Assembly: GCF_019090095.1 (NCBI RefSeq)
Contig: NZ_JAGQFP010000002.1
Location: 744,001-808,000 of the forward strand
Source: Stutzerimonas stutzeri
GTDB lineage: Bacteria; Pseudomonadota; Gammaproteobacteria; Pseudomonadales; Pseudomonadaceae
Length of the DNA stretch: 64,000 nucleotides
Direction: 5' to 3'
Part shown: positions 63,978 to 64,000 of the stretch, in pieces
Position numbering within the stretch: the first letter of the stretch is position 1
Layout: each line of letters opens with the position of its first letter
Translations under genes and position numbers: made by a program
Notes under the pieces: model-generated
Database searches by the model: none
The model's input: only the letters and a program-made list of their open reading frames with translations
What the model was told of the DNA's origin: nothing

Positions 63978-64000
63978 ATTCTTCTTGCGCAACGGCCCAT
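63975..64000 (-). CDS. Possible 3' end of crtZ (partial, convergent with crtB)
   Basis: On the minus strand the last bases encode GPLRKKN followed by TAG (63975-63977), i.e. a plausible basic C-terminus. In Pantoea-like clusters crtZ (beta-carotene hydroxylase) lies convergent to crtB, and CrtX in this cluster needs a hydroxylated substrate. Only about eight codons are visible, so the identity is inferred from context and not from sequence. Confidence 0.25.

Overview
The window is high-GC gammaproteobacterial chromosome, most likely from the Pseudomonadaceae and plausibly the Stutzerimonas (Pseudomonas stutzeri) group. The evidence is the set of closely recognisable Pseudomonas-type genes (dbpA, glcB, gcvR-like, rarD, selO, mscK, a DUF294/exonuclease pair, an orphan hcp-vgrG island) together with a carotenoid cluster of the kind reported in yellow members of that group. 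The genus is an inference. Genes are densely packed, often with ATGA or TGATG stop/start overlaps. There are no rRNA or tRNA genes, no CRISPR arrays and no recognisable insertion sequences.

Layout. 1-4.8 kb: the 5' part of the DbpA RNA helicase, a secreted retropepsin-like protein, a two-subunit sodium/solute symporter (DUF4212 + SSS) with an A-rich Crc/Hfq-like motif at its ribosome binding site, and a small membrane protein. 4.9-10.3 kb (minus strand): a ferric-siderophore uptake and cell-surface signalling cassette (FecI-type sigma, FecR-type anti-sigma, TonB receptor with signalling domain, PepSY reductase-like protein, tiny membrane protein) behind a good Fur box. 10.4-18.8 kb (minus): exonuclease + cNMP/CBS/DUF294 protein, a chemoreceptor-porin-mini phosphate-binding protein operon, and malate synthase G. 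19-27.3 kb: GcvR-like ACT protein, RarD, SDR + cytoplasmic trehalase, LEA lipoprotein-slipin-NfeD, an MBL hydrolase and two small membrane proteins.

27.5-33.7 kb (plus): a four-gene signalling cassette of a CHASE3/GAF hybrid kinase with three receiver domains, a stand-alone CheR, a receiver-less CheB and a receiver-kinase. 33.7-40.2 kb: an ABC importer with two phosphatase-like enzymes (HAD and alkaline-phosphatase-fold), divergent from a GntR/UTRA regulator. Two matching palindromes, one beside each divergent start, are the likely operators. 40.4-47.8 kb (minus): an orphan type VI secretion island, hcp-vgrG-large putative effector-polytopic membrane protein, with a near-consensus sigma-54 promoter before hcp and a terminator between hcp and vgrG. 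48-56.8 kb (minus): SelO, MscK, a K+/H+ antiporter, a palindromic repeat and an acyl-CoA dehydrogenase.

56.9-64 kb: a complete route from IPP/DMAPP to a beta-carotene-level product plus a glycosyltransferase. crtE is divergent from idi-crtX-crtY-crtI-crtB. The 124-bp divergent gap carries three TGTA(C/G)A repeats that look like an operator. The hydroxylase crtZ needed for CrtX to have a substrate may begin just at the right edge on the minus strand.

The observations most worth follow-up are the T6SS effector/membrane-protein pair with its sigma-54 promoter, the paired UTRA operators, the carotenoid intergenic repeats, and the CheA-less CheR/CheB-kinase cassette.
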